A stretch of DNA of 64,000 nt from CAWBKV01 sp041946675 (lineage in GTDB: Archaea > Halobacteriota > Methanosarcinia > Methanotrichales > Methanotrichaceae). The stretch is from contig JBHGAU010000020.1 in the NCBI GenBank assembly GCA_041946675.1, forward strand, positions 17,562-81,561. The letters run 5' to 3'. Below the pieces are notes generated by a model, which was given only the letters and a program-made list of their open reading frames with translations, was not told the DNA's origin and ran no database searches. The translations under genes and the position numbers were made by a program. Positions 18,982 through 27,864 of the stretch are shown here, piece after piece; position 1 is the first letter of the stretch, and the number at the start of each line of letters is the position of its first letter.

Positions 18982-19409
18982 ATATGAGAATTGATATTTC
19001 GTTATTTAATCTTTATGAGGATTCGCAAGAAAAACGTCGAAAATAAGGGTTAACGATTATTCTGGTACATGCCTCATTATCGACCTGCTATATGATCCCA
19101 AGGGCGATGTATTAAGAGAAGAAAAGCGATATCTATGAAATAATTTGCCTATAGTGATATTTGTGGTCTCAGCTCTCCGCATAGGGAGATGATAGCTAAC
19201 CTGAACGATGCTGTCAAGACCGAGAAGGTCGTTTCTGCTGCATATAAGTTGGCTGCAGAAGGCCCCCATGTGAAGCTGCCGTTATCAGGATCCAGCACTA
19301 TGGACGACTATAGGTATCCTGGTCCGGGTGCCGGTCTATCCCATCCTCGTCTGAAGCGCCACAGCCCACTTTTAAGCCAATATGCCTGCAGCTTCTGCAG
19401 TCTATTCGA
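18982..19409. other. Degraded intergenic region
   Basis: Carries the serpin promoter area and, on the plus strand from 19189, a short frame beginning MIANLNDAVKTEKVVSAAYK that I cannot assign. Probably more eroded sequence; no intact gene. Confidence 0.4.
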
Positions 19410-19632
19410 CCTCTGAATATGGAGGTCAGTGTTCCAAAGAGGCAGAGGATACCTACAAGGATCATCACCCTGCTTATGATACAAGGATGCTCGAAAGCGA
19501 TACCTCTAGAGCCATCCCAAGGTTTCTGATTGTAGCTACTAGGCCGGAGGCGATGTTCATCTGTGCCTGAGGAAAGGCCCTCATGACATCTGTGTTGCTG
19601 GGGCTCAGGAAGAGTGTGCCTCCTATGCCCCA
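19410..19632 (-). pseudogene. MFS (DHA2-type) drug transporter, C-terminal remnant
   Basis: The minus strand from about 19632 reads GIGGTLFLSPSNTDVM and then ASGLVATIRNLGMALEVSLS, which matches the conserved segment before the last membrane helices of DHA2-family efflux pumps (SPN...VM...ASG...T.RNLGM..G). A stop and a frame change follow near 19485, after which a hydrophobic helix (MILVGILCLFGTLTSIFRGR) completes the expected last transmembrane segment. The 5' part is missing; the break coincides with the transposase scrap starting at 19632. Confidence 0.6.
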
Positions 19633-19817
19633 TGGCACCAAAGTGGAAAGATTTGGAGGATGCGTTTCCCGATAACTGGAAAGAGACCTATGCCCTTTCA
19701 GTGCTTCGAGTTACCGGCAATGTTCCGCTGAAGCGAGCTAAAGACTCCCGGGAGAAGCTTTACAACTGGTCGGTTCCAGGAAGCGCGAAAGGGTCAGAAG
19801 ATATCCGATGCTTATAA
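19632..19817 (+). pseudogene. Transposase fragment (IS4/IS1634-like)
   Basis: 61 residues beginning MAPKWKDLEDAF and containing FPDNWKETYALSVLRVTGNV followed by PLKRAKDSREKLYNWS. This resembles the N-terminal part of IS4-superfamily transposases of methanogens, where a (Y/W).E.YALAL.R....PLK...... segment is usual. The rest of the transposase and terminal repeats are absent. It lies exactly at the break in the MFS remnant. Family assignment is tentative. Confidence 0.4.
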
Positions 19818-19867
19818 AAATATTCTAGAGTTTGTCTCGTTCTTATCACTTAAGGTTAATAATTATA

Positions 19868-19923
19868 TGCTCCGGTTGGGATTTGAACCCAAGTCGAAGG
19901 AGTGAGAGTCCTTCATGATTGGC
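19868..19923 (-). tRNA. 3' fragment of tRNA-Glu(CTC)
   Basis: On the minus strand an anticodon arm AAGGA-CTCTCAC-TCCTT (anticodon CTC), a T arm TTGGG-TTCAAAT-CCCAA and the 3' acceptor strand CCGGAGC with discriminator A are intact, preceded by a D-arm remnant GCCAATCATG. The 5' acceptor strand (GCTCCGG) and most of the D arm are missing; instead the truncated nth gene runs into it. It cannot fold as a full tRNA and looks like an attachment-site or recombination scar. Confidence 0.8.
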
Positions 19924-20470
19924 TTATCTCCTCAAGAATGCGCTCTGCCTCTTTGATGCTTCCCTCCTCAGGCACAAGCCCAAGCCTCCGTGAGACGCGA
20001 TTAACGTGTGTATCAACCGGCATGAACGGCATGCCGAATGCAAATAGAAGTACTACCGAAGCAGTCTTGGGGCCAACCCCTGGAATCGATAGAAGATAAT
20101 CTCTTGCGGCATCCGTGTCCATGCCTTTGAGAAAACCAAGGTCTATTGACCCGGCATCCTCCTCTATCCTCTGAAGTGCGCCCTTGATTCTATGCGCCTT
20201 GATATCAGAAAGACCGCCTACGTGAATATGCCTGGAGATCTCATCTTCGGGTGCTTTAAGAAGCATCTTGTAATCAGGATACGCGGACTTAAGCCTGCCG
20301 AATGCCTTGATGCTATTCACATCACTCGTATTCTGGGATAAAATAGTCTCCACCAGCAGATCGACTGGATCTATAACAGAAGCCTCTGGAATTCCATAAA
20401 GACCTTCAAGAATACTGATACATCTCATCGCCTTCTCGTGCTTCGACCTCGTCTTTTCGGTTCGCATCAA
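19913..20470 (-). pseudogene. nth: Endonuclease III-like DNA glycosylase, 3'-truncated
   Basis: 185 residues of an HhH-GPD glycosylase: the helix-hairpin-helix LLSIPGVGPKTASVVLLFAF and the catalytic Asp in PVDTHVNRVSRRLG are intact. The protein then stops at RILEEISQS, where family members continue about 30-40 residues into the C-x6-C-x2-C-x5-C iron-sulfur loop. The stop codon (TGA 19913-19915) comes from the tRNA-Glu fragment, so the 3' end was lost by recombination at the tRNA. Activity on oxidised pyrimidines is the family role; loss of the cluster could destabilise it. It may still be expressed as a short protein. Confidence 0.8.
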
Positions 20471-20542
20471 TTAAATTCTGCCTTACGATTTAAAAGGATT
20501 GGCCAGCAAAAATTTTTATCCGGGAGAGCCCTGTGATCGGTG

Positions 20543-21787
20543 ATGGATCTCACCGATGTATACCCATTCGTAATCTCTCTTCTCATTGGCGCCCTCATAG
20601 GAACAGAGCGGCAGCGAAGGATCGCTGAGGAGAAGACCCGCGGAGTGGCCGGATTTCGCACCTTCACCCTCATCGCGCTTCTCGGCACTCTCTCAGCTAT
20701 TCTGTCTGAGCATTACGGCCAGATGTTTGCGGTTGTAGCCTTCGCAAGCTTTACAATCGTTGTCGGTATAGGCTACGTCGCTGCAGTCAGCTCTCTCGGG
20801 CGGCTTGATTTCACTGCTGCCGTAGCTGCAGTAGTAACCTTCTGCCTCGGAATGCTTGCCAGCTTTCAGGAGAGCATATTGCTGGCAGTTTCATTGGCAG
20901 TAATAACTACATGGATTTTGGCAACACGCGCAATCACTCATCGATATGTTGAGGCACTCAGCGAGACAGACCTGCTGGATACCCTGAAGATGGGGATAAT
21001 CGCTCTGGTAATCTATCCTGTGCTGCCTGACCAGCCGCTGGATCCGTTTGGGGTGCTCAATCCAAGGCAGATCTGGCTCTTTATTGTCCTTGTCAGCCTC
21101 ATAGGCTATTTCGGCTATGTTCTCATTCGCATCCTCGGCGCGGAACGCGGGCTGAGCCTAACTGGAGTCCTTGGAGGCCTTGTCTCGAGCACTGCGGTCA
21201 CAACAGCAATGGCCTCGGAGGTCAAGGTGAACAAGGAGATAATGGCCTCTGCAGTGTTCGCTACCACTATTGCAAGCTGCACAATGTTTCCGAGAATTCT
21301 TTTTATAGTGCTGTTGGTCAATAAAGATCTCTTCCTTTCGCTTCTTCCCCCTCTGCTCGGCATGACCGCTGTAGGAATCGCCCTGGCATATGTTCGCATG
21401 AGAAACAGGGCGCCTGTAGAGAGAAAGGTAGAAGTCAAGGACCCATTTAGGATTATCCCGGCGTTGAAGTTCGGTGCATTCTTCGCGCTTGTTCTTCTTG
21501 CATCGAAGCTGGCAAGCATTTATTTCGGGACTACGGGAACCTACGCAGCGAGCATAATGGCTGGGCTCGCTGATGTAGATGCTATAACTTTGTCTATGGC
21601 GACACTGGAAAAATCAAGCATCTCTGAGAACATAGCCATAATATCCATAACGCTTGCTGCGATCACGAATACACTCGTTAAACTTCTCATAGCCTATATA
21701 CTGGGCAGCAGAGAATTCGGAAACAAGGTTGCATTTGTTTTTATACCAATGGTAATAATTGGGATAATAATATTAATATTGGCGTAA
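20543..21787 (+). CDS. MgtC/SapB-DUF4010 family membrane protein
   Basis: 414 residues from ATG 20543. The N-terminal half carries the MgtC-like motif LLIGALIGTERQRR followed by TRGVAGFRTFTLIALLG; the rest is a series of about ten to twelve hydrophobic helices of the DUF4010 type, with GGLVSSTAVTTAMA and a C-terminal GLADVDAITLSMA segment. Family members are polytopic membrane proteins of unknown transport function. Divergent from nth; no obvious operon partner. Confidence 0.82.
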   Translation: MDLTDVYPFVISLLIGALIGTERQRRIAEEKTRGVAGFRTFTLIALLGTLSAILSEHYGQMFAVVAFASFTIVVGIGYVAAVSSLGRLDFTAAVAAVVTFCLGMLASFQESILLAVSLAVITTWILATRAITHRYVEALSETDLLDTLKMGIIALVIYPVLPDQPLDPFGVLNPRQIWLFIVLVSLIGYFGYVLIRILGAERGLSLTGVLGGLVSSTAVTTAMASEVKVNKEIMASAVFATTIASCTMFPRILFIVLLVNKDLFLSLLPPLLGMTAVGIALAYVRMRNRAPVERKVEVKDPFRIIPALKFGAFFALVLLASKLASIYFGTTGTYAASIMAGLADVDAITLSMATLEKSSISENIAIISITLAAITNTLVKLLIAYILGSREFGNKVAFVFIPMVIIGIIILILA

Positions 21788-21860
21788 AGATATTAATATT
21801 GATGTAAAGCAGCAGGCATGAACTGTAAACGGATACAGAAAATTCAAACAGCACTGCTCG

Positions 21861-21900
21861 TGACTGTCCCCCGTCCTAAAGGGCCAGGCTTCCTACGCTG
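21861..21900 (-). mobile_element. Possible IS200/IS605 terminal hairpin remnant
   Basis: Read on the minus strand the segment GAAGCCTGGCCCTTTAGGAC followed by GGGGGACAGTCAC resembles the conserved terminal hairpin and cleavage-site region of IS200/IS605-type elements in archaea. No tnpA or tnpB coding frame is attached, so at most this is a solo end. Confidence 0.35.
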
Positions 21901-22007
21901 GCAGATTGCAATCTATCAGAAAACGTCTTTTCAACGATAGATGAGCATATTTGAGAGATTAGATTAGTAGAAAAAGCAAAAAAAACTGGGGCTGACTATT
22001 GTTGAGG

Positions 22008-22643
22008 TTACCCGAGCTTCGTGTAAGGTGTTTCGCTATCACTGCTGCTCGTTGCATCGGCTGATTCTTTTACTTCTATCTGCAACGCATTATTGAATGT
22101 CTTGGATGTGCCAGGTGCAGATGCTACAATATTTGCACTATAAATCCCTGTAGCAATGCCGGCATTCCAGGTTCCCACATAATCTCCTCCAGAAGAGCGC
22201 TCCAGAGTTACATTGCTTACCCGTACGCCCATCGAGTTCTGGATGATCGCGTAAGCTGTCATATTCTCAACATTGCTGAGGGATGCTGTAATCTCAACAG
22301 GGCTTCCGGCATTTGCAGGATTCGGCATGGCGCTTATATTTCGAAGATCAATGTTGATCACCGGTGCCGGTGTTTGCTCGGCATTTTCTTCAGCGTTAGC
22401 CGTATTTGAGTTGCTGGCGCTGTTATTTTGTGCTTCTTCCCTACTGAACTGTGAGTTGGTCAGCCTGGCAACTGCAGGACCAAAGGCCTGTGGATTTGGC
22501 TCCTGTGCGGCAGGATTTCCTATCTGATCCAGCTTCTGCATGGGATCCCAGTTCTCTTCCATCTGTGCGCACGCTATGGCTGTGATGCCCGCTATAGCGG
22601 CTATAAGGCATATTGAAGCCAGAATAAGTATTGATCGTGTCAT
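22008..22643 (-). CDS. Secreted protein with an Ig-like beta domain
   Basis: 211 residues. A signal peptide (ILILASICLIAAIAGITAIA, cleavage near ACA-Q) is followed by a low-complexity Asn/Ala/Glu/Gln linker (about 65-95) and a beta-sandwich-like C-terminal domain (about 95-195) with the pattern NPANAGSPVEITASLSN and GDYVGTWNAGIATGIYSANI typical of Ig-like or YtkA-like extracellular domains. GGAGAT precedes the ATG by seven bases. Function unknown; probably surface exposed. Confidence 0.7.
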   Translation of the reverse strand: MTRSILILASICLIAAIAGITAIACAQMEENWDPMQKLDQIGNPAAQEPNPQAFGPAVARLTNSQFSREEAQNNSASNSNTANAEENAEQTPAPVINIDLRNISAMPNPANAGSPVEITASLSNVENMTAYAIIQNSMGVRVSNVTLERSSGGDYVGTWNAGIATGIYSANIVASAPGTSKTFNNALQIEVKESADATSSSDSETPYTKLG

Positions 22644-22820
22644 AAATCAATATCTCCTTTATCACTTCATTGAACCTTGGTAAAGCGTATTCTATAACGA
22701 AGCCGCCTCTGCCATCACCCACTGGAATCGGCATCCTATATAAAGTATATCGTATCTCAGCCGCTGTAATTACGGTTCCTGTCGATATAGCAGGAATGGC
22801 CTCAACCAAACAGGTATATT

Positions 22821-23183
22821 TCAATGCTCGAAGAGCATCATCTCCACTTCATCCAAGATATCCTAGATGCATTTTTCTTTTGATTCCTCAACAACCCCAG
22901 GAAGATGCTTGTGGCAGGGAAACGTTGAGACTTCATGATGGTGCATTATCGTATCTGAATATCATTTCACCTTTCTAATCCGTAAGGTGAAATCTGTACT
23001 TTAATCGCTCACCTCCCCTGAGGTATTCCATGAATTCCAGCAGCGATCCATCCACAAAGAGGAGCCTTCCTATCAGCACATGCCTTCCAGGGGAGTAGAT
23101 TCACGAAAATCCACGCTCTTGTCTGCTACAATCTTTGAGTTCTCTATACTCATATCGACTTCTCGGAAATAGTCAGAGATCAA
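22821..23183 (-). pseudogene. TumE-type (DUF6516) toxin, frameshifted remnant
   Basis: Starting at TTG 23183 the minus strand reads LISDYFREVDMSIENSKIVA and DKSVDFRES, then after a frame change RHVLIGRLLFVDGSLLEFME YLRGGE (positions about 23085-22995), a TAG, GEMIFRYDNAP, another frame change and HHEVSTFPCHKHLPGV VEESKE. These blocks in this order (LVFVDGSLLEF, YRYDNAPHH, TFPHHKH) are the signature of DUF6516/TumE toxins. At least two frameshifts and two in-frame stops break the gene. The start overlaps the antitoxin stop (TTGA), the usual TA layout. Confidence 0.68.
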
Positions 23184-23311
23184 ATGGAGAGCACCGCTTT
23201 TATCTTCGCTAGTTCATCTTCGATTGCCTTTCGGCCTTTGACCAGGCCCCACCATTCAAAGCAGCCCTGAAAATCGCCCAGCTCTCCTGCCTCAGAGACC
23301 TTCTCATAAAT
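23180..23311 (-). pseudogene. Antitoxin partner of the TumE-like toxin, truncated
   Basis: A 43-codon frame just upstream of the toxin reads SEAGELGDFQGCFEWWGLVK and GRKAIEDELAKIKAVL before a TGA that overlaps the toxin start. The FEWWGLVKGR-type segment is common in small proteins encoded beside DUF6516 toxins. The 5' end is cut by an in-frame TGA at 23312. Assigned by position and composition. Confidence 0.5.
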
Positions 23312-23541
23312 TCAGCAGAGCTTAATTCCATATTTCCAGGGATCTTCTTATTATCAGAGCTTTATTATCAGAGATGCATCTTAGCAATCGAGGCAAAGTA
23401 ATTAAAATTGCTTTTAGTTTTATAAAGCTTTTCAGGCTTAAAGATCCTTTTGACGAAACTTCATCTTAACCTCTTCAACCCCCAAAAAAGCATAGGGCTT
23501 TTAATTATCTTGTTTCAGAGATCCTCCGGCTTTGCAGTTAG

Positions 23542-24849
23542 TTACTTTATTCTCTTTACCCTCTCGAAGATCTGATTCATTGTATCCTCATTGCTCTTCG
23601 TGAACGGAAATGGCGACTCAGTGAATGGCTGGAAGTAGACAGGAACATCATCCAGACGGTAGAAAGTGCCATCGCATTCCATGGCATCGATAACTCCGGG
23701 CAGAACAACATCTGAGATCATAGTAGTTGGACATGGTGCAATGTCAATACAGGCCACAGGGATTTCAGCCAGGAATTCGGCACAGGCTGCAGGGAAATGC
23801 GAGACTAGATCTGCGGAGACTATCAATGCAGCATCTACGTCTTTCTCCCGCAGAACATCCACAGCAGTGTACTCTCCCGGATTATATCGTGGATAGCCCC
23901 GGGCGAAGTCCAGGCCAAAGGGATAGCCGTAGAGGTAAGAGGCAATCTGGTTGAACCCGGCTACATTGCAGTGGCCCCTTAGCGCTCCTATTACGAACTT
24001 GGTATGAGTGTTCAGCTCCTTGACCAGGTTGAACGCCGCTTCAGTATTGCGGTGTTTGCCGAAAGAGGATGCAATTCCGAGGCCGACATAAATGACGCCG
24101 TAGTTGCAGTTTTTCATCATCTCCAGCATCATTTCCATTTCGGAGATCTTAACGCCCGTAATACTCTCGACGGAAGTGTGAGGCTTTTTGCCATGCAGCA
24201 AGGTGAGCAAAGCAGATATCAGCTCATGATCTGTATTTGGTTTCAGCTGGACGTGCAGATCCGAGTTTCTGGCAGTGATAGACTTTCTCGGGTCCACTGT
24301 TATCACTTTTCTGTCAAACCTGCCTCGCCTTGTCCAGTAGCCCCTTGGATAAATCGCATACCTCGACATATGTCTTGGCATTGACTCTAAGGGGTTCGAG
24401 CCCCAATACACTGCTAGATCTGCCCTGTTCTTGCTCTGGCCAGCGGTGGCACCGACGCGGCCGGCTTCCTGGATGCCCATGGCGGTGGGGCCGTGGCAGA
24501 CAGTGGAATTTGAATCAACAATAGCTCCGAGATACTCGCCTAAATGAAGTCCGACCTCCATTGCTTCACAGGATGTCTCGCTGCCCATGAAGATCAGAGG
24601 GCGCTTTGCGCCTGCCAGAATCTCAGCCGCTCGCTGTATAGCTTCATCCCATGCAGCATTCCTGAAATCGCCTCCAACCTTCAGCATAGGCTCCCGTATT
24701 CTATGGGCGCTCACAATCTCCTGGAACTTGGCGTTACCCATCTTGCAGGCATTCTTAACCGTCAGGGCATCTTTTTCTTTTGCCAGGTCCACCTGAATGT
24801 CATCGCAGGAAGCGCCGCAGACGGGACAAATGATATTCTTAAAGGTCAT
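23542..24849 (-). CDS. fmdB: Formylmethanofuran dehydrogenase subunit B
   Basis: 435 residues from ATG 24849 (an ATG nine codons upstream overlaps fmdD and is less likely). The N-terminal [4Fe-4S] motif is CPVCGASC plus C35; C118 in NSTVCHGPTAMG is the expected metal ligand position (Cys, not selenocysteine); the molybdopterin-binding fold follows (VYWGSNPLESMPRHMSRY). This is the catalytic subunit reducing CO2 to formate inside the Fwd/Fmd complex, first step of hydrogenotrophic methanogenesis or last oxidative step in reverse. Gene order F-A-C-D-B matches Methanosarcina fmd (molybdenum type), hence the symbol; a tungsten enzyme cannot be excluded. Confidence 0.92.
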   Translation of the reverse strand: MTFKNIICPVCGASCDDIQVDLAKEKDALTVKNACKMGNAKFQEIVSAHRIREPMLKVGGDFRNAAWDEAIQRAAEILAGAKRPLIFMGSETSCEAMEVGLHLGEYLGAIVDSNSTVCHGPTAMGIQEAGRVGATAGQSKNRADLAVYWGSNPLESMPRHMSRYAIYPRGYWTRRGRFDRKVITVDPRKSITARNSDLHVQLKPNTDHELISALLTLLHGKKPHTSVESITGVKISEMEMMLEMMKNCNYGVIYVGLGIASSFGKHRNTEAAFNLVKELNTHTKFVIGALRGHCNVAGFNQIASYLYGYPFGLDFARGYPRYNPGEYTAVDVLREKDVDAALIVSADLVSHFPAACAEFLAEIPVACIDIAPCPTTMISDVVLPGVIDAMECDGTFYRLDDVPVYFQPFTESPFPFTKSNEDTMNQIFERVKRIK

Positions 24850-24853
24850 CCCC

Positions 24854-25303
24854 CTATACCTCACCGTGCCTGGCATAGAGCGTTAGTACAAGCTCTTCAG
24901 CGTTCATAACTTTCTCCTGGGTGGGCTCAATATGGACACGAACTCCTTTGTATAGCGGCGATCCCGTTGAGAACGTCTCAGGATCTATGACCACATTGGA
25001 CCAGATGGCACGGGGCATGAAGACATGACCCCGGCTCATTGAATCATCAGAATGGGCAAAGACGGCAATCCAATGCTTTCCATCTCTGGATGTGATCTTG
25101 ACCTTCTGCGGAGATCCCAGACTTAAATAGTCCTCAGGATTCATATCGCAGACCGCACACTCCTCAGTATAATCATCGGTAAGCTTGCTGCCGCCCTTTG
25201 CAAGCCTTCCCTCATCGATGGTGCTTCCGGTATTCAGCAGAAACTCTTCAGTCATCTTCCCATCTTCTTTCCTGGCCGCATTGAGATCGATCGAGGTCTC
25301 CAT
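24854..25303 (-). CDS. fmdD: Formylmethanofuran dehydrogenase subunit D
   Basis: 149 residues, a molybdopterin dinucleotide-binding domain: FLLNTGSTIDEGRLAKGG, ECAVCDMNPEDYLSLG and the SRGHVFMPRAIWSNVVIDPE segment that packs on the cofactor. It completes the active site together with FmdB. GAGGATCA precedes the ATG; six bases separate it from fmdC and four from fmdB. A divergent paralogue lies across the operon promoter at 29097-29477. Confidence 0.9.
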   Translation of the reverse strand: METSIDLNAARKEDGKMTEEFLLNTGSTIDEGRLAKGGSKLTDDYTEECAVCDMNPEDYLSLGSPQKVKITSRDGKHWIAVFAHSDDSMSRGHVFMPRAIWSNVVIDPETFSTGSPLYKGVRVHIEPTQEKVMNAEELVLTLYARHGEV

Positions 25304-25309
25304 TGATCC

Positions 25310-26101
25310 TCAGACCTCCCTATAGTACAGCGATCCTTTCGGGTTTTTGCTGATGGCATAATCTCCCGAGAACTTGATGAATTTTCCTTCAGCTCGCGTC
25401 TCGCCCAGCTTCGGGTTTTCTTCTCGGCTCACTTCGATGAATCCTGGAGAGAATTGCCTGATCCTTCCGCATACCGCAATAGTGCCTCCGGTCATCTCAG
25501 CGCCGACACCTCGGACAGCGTCTCCTCGTACCAGGATCAAGCCGCCGGATTGGCGGATGCCTGCAAAGTTCTCCACATTGCCGGCTACAGCTATCTCGCC
25601 GCCAGTTAAGCCGCTGCCGAGCTGGTTCCTGGCATTGCCCTCAATGATAATCTTGCCTCCGGACATCCCGCTCCAGCTTCCTCGATAGGCTGATCCTACG
25701 TGGTCACCTGCGTTTCCATGGATGTGTAACAGGCCACCTTTCATCTCCATGCCGGCCCAAGAGCCTACATCTCCATGTACCAGAATGCTGCCGCCGGTCA
25801 TTCCCGACCCCACATGCATCCCGGCCGACCCTTGGATTTCTATCTTTCCCGTTTTCAAGCCCTGGCCAATGCGTTTGACTCTCGTTACATCGCCCTGGAT
25901 GAAGATCGAAGGCTCCTCAAGCGATCCATTTCCGGCTACCTCCACATCGAAGAAGTCACCCAGAGGCATTTGTTCCGGTCCCTGCCAGACGGAAAGATTC
26001 TCTATCTCCTCTTTCTTCTTTTGATACATAACATCCGGCCGGATAACCTCTGCCTCAATCATTATGCCAATTTTGCCCTTTGGTTTGAGAATTATCTCCA
26101 T
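25310..26101 (-). CDS. fmdC: Formylmethanofuran dehydrogenase subunit C
   Basis: 263 residues with the glutamate-synthase-alpha-C-terminal beta-helix fold: repeated G..(M/L).GG.I.V.G.... units, such as HVGSGMTGGSILVHGDVG and QLGSGLTGGEIAVAGN, between about residues 85 and 215. FmdC is the structural scaffold binding A and B subunits in the Fwd/Fmd complex. A strong GGAGGT lies five bases before the ATG and two bases separate it from the fmdA stop. Confidence 0.92.
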   Translation of the reverse strand: MEIILKPKGKIGIMIEAEVIRPDVMYQKKKEEIENLSVWQGPEQMPLGDFFDVEVAGNGSLEEPSIFIQGDVTRVKRIGQGLKTGKIEIQGSAGMHVGSGMTGGSILVHGDVGSWAGMEMKGGLLHIHGNAGDHVGSAYRGSWSGMSGGKIIIEGNARNQLGSGLTGGEIAVAGNVENFAGIRQSGGLILVRGDAVRGVGAEMTGGTIAVCGRIRQFSPGFIEVSREENPKLGETRAEGKFIKFSGDYAISKNPKGSLYYREV

Positions 26102-26103
26102 AA

Positions 26104-27864
26104 TTACCTCCGAGCCACAGCCTCCAAAGGACGATTTACAGCAATCGGTGTAGGATTCTTCAGATACTTATCAGGCACAGGATAGTTGTTGAATCCTATG
26201 GTGTAATACCTGAACCATTCTTTGACATCTGTCAGCATATCTTTCTCCAGAGCTTCATCCACAAAAGGAGTGCTGTAGAACCTCCGGCCTTCTGGAACGC
26301 TCAGAACCTCGCCCTGGCGGACAATGATCTGTCCGTCCTTTATAGTGTATTCGGCTCTGGAGAAGGCACGCTTGATCTGAGCATAGTCATTTACATTCAG
26401 ATCCGTGGGGTTCAGGTCATAGATTGTCACATCGCCATCTGCACCGACGCCCAAACTGCCCTTTCTGTTGGCCATGCCAATGGTCCGGGCCTGATTAGCT
26501 CTGGTGATTATTGCTATCTCATTGAGGTCCATCTCTCGTTCTATGGCTGCAAGGCTGGATCGATCCTGGGCCCATTTATGGCATTCCTTGAATGTGTCCT
26601 CACGGGCTTTGCGGGACATCAGCCATGCGATGACATCAGGATATTGGGTGAAGACCCCGCCGTTTGGATGATCAGTGGTCATAATGGTCTTCCAGGGATC
26701 ATTGATGAGAAGAAGAAGCTCAAGTCCCATTGCCCACTGAACGCTGTTAATGGGGCTGCTCTTGAGATACATATACGGGATCACTCCGGAACCGCATTCC
26801 AGCTCAACATCGGTGTTCGACCACTTCTGACCGGAAAGCATATACAGGTCGTGTATGGCAGGACCGTCGCCTGTCATGGCAGTGCCGGGGCCGAAAGGAA
26901 CAGCTCCGTTATCGATTACGACGTGGTCTGCATGATTTACGTAATCTACGAGGCCCTTCACGCCTGAGCAGAAGTCTCTCCAGGAAGTTCCCCCAAAAGA
27001 GCTGAACTGAGCATGGGCCAGGTAGACTGTCTGCCTCCTCCTGGCATTCATCTTCGTCTCAGCCCACTCTACATCAGTCTTATTTCTGGGCTCTAAGCCC
27101 TCAAGAATTTGCAGCGAGTTTCTTGCGATCTCCCAGTTTCCAGGATGGCCCAGGTTATTGGTATGTAAGTGGAGGGAGATGGGCAATCCCAGGAGTTCGT
27201 TTACCTCGGCAAGGCCACGGATCATCTCCCTTGGCGTCACCTCAAAGTGGATATTTGGCTCATCCAGGCTATGCACATTCTGGGCCCAGCCCCAGTTCTC
27301 AACACCAGCCGGATTGACGCACTTGATGCCGTATCCCTTATGCATCCGAAGCATCCAGGCAACATATGCAGCAGCCTTCTTGATATCTCCTTCTTTCAGG
27401 TAGCGCATGATGAACCAGTTATTGCCGAAGACCAGGTAGGCACCCATATCCACGATCGGAGTGGCCCTCATCTCCTCATGTGTATGGCGGGCTTCAAGAG
27501 GAGGCATGGCTGCCTCAAAGACCGTAGTATAACCCATGGCAGCATAATCGTAGCCCTGCTTATAAACCGAAGGAATTGTATAGCCGCTGCCGGAGTGGGT
27601 CAGGGCAGTCTTCGACCGGACAGACTTGTAGTGATCTTCAGGCCTCATAAGCCTGCCGGCATTTACCTTTGCGCCGGCTACATGGGAATGTGAGTCCACG
27701 CCCCCCGGCATTACAGTTTTGCCTGAAGCATCAATAATCTTGGCATCTCTCATCTCGGCGCCGGAGAGCTCGGATACAACTTTTCCATCTTTGATGAAGA
27801 TATCTTTGATCTCGCCATCGATCTCATTCAGCGGATCGAAGACATATCCGTTCTTGATAATCAT
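26104..27864 (-). CDS. fmdA: Formylmethanofuran dehydrogenase subunit A (formyltransferase/amidohydrolase subunit)
   Basis: 586 residues from ATG 27864, whose ATGA overlaps the fmdF stop; an ATG at 27885 behind GGAGGT is an alternative giving 593 residues. Amidohydrolase fold with binuclear zinc ligands in DSHSHVAGAK and later LHLHTNN and VYLAHAQFSSFGG; ILTTDHPNGG-type motif appears as IMTTDHPNGGVF. This subunit transfers formate, channelled from the FmdB site, onto methanofuran. Complete relative to the family. Confidence 0.93.
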   Translation of the reverse strand: MIIKNGYVFDPLNEIDGEIKDIFIKDGKVVSELSGAEMRDAKIIDASGKTVMPGGVDSHSHVAGAKVNAGRLMRPEDHYKSVRSKTALTHSGSGYTIPSVYKQGYDYAAMGYTTVFEAAMPPLEARHTHEEMRATPIVDMGAYLVFGNNWFIMRYLKEGDIKKAAAYVAWMLRMHKGYGIKCVNPAGVENWGWAQNVHSLDEPNIHFEVTPREMIRGLAEVNELLGLPISLHLHTNNLGHPGNWEIARNSLQILEGLEPRNKTDVEWAETKMNARRRQTVYLAHAQFSSFGGTSWRDFCSGVKGLVDYVNHADHVVIDNGAVPFGPGTAMTGDGPAIHDLYMLSGQKWSNTDVELECGSGVIPYMYLKSSPINSVQWAMGLELLLLINDPWKTIMTTDHPNGGVFTQYPDVIAWLMSRKAREDTFKECHKWAQDRSSLAAIEREMDLNEIAIITRANQARTIGMANRKGSLGVGADGDVTIYDLNPTDLNVNDYAQIKRAFSRAEYTIKDGQIIVRQGEVLSVPEGRRFYSTPFVDEALEKDMLTDVKEWFRYYTIGFNNYPVPDKYLKNPTPIAVNRPLEAVARR

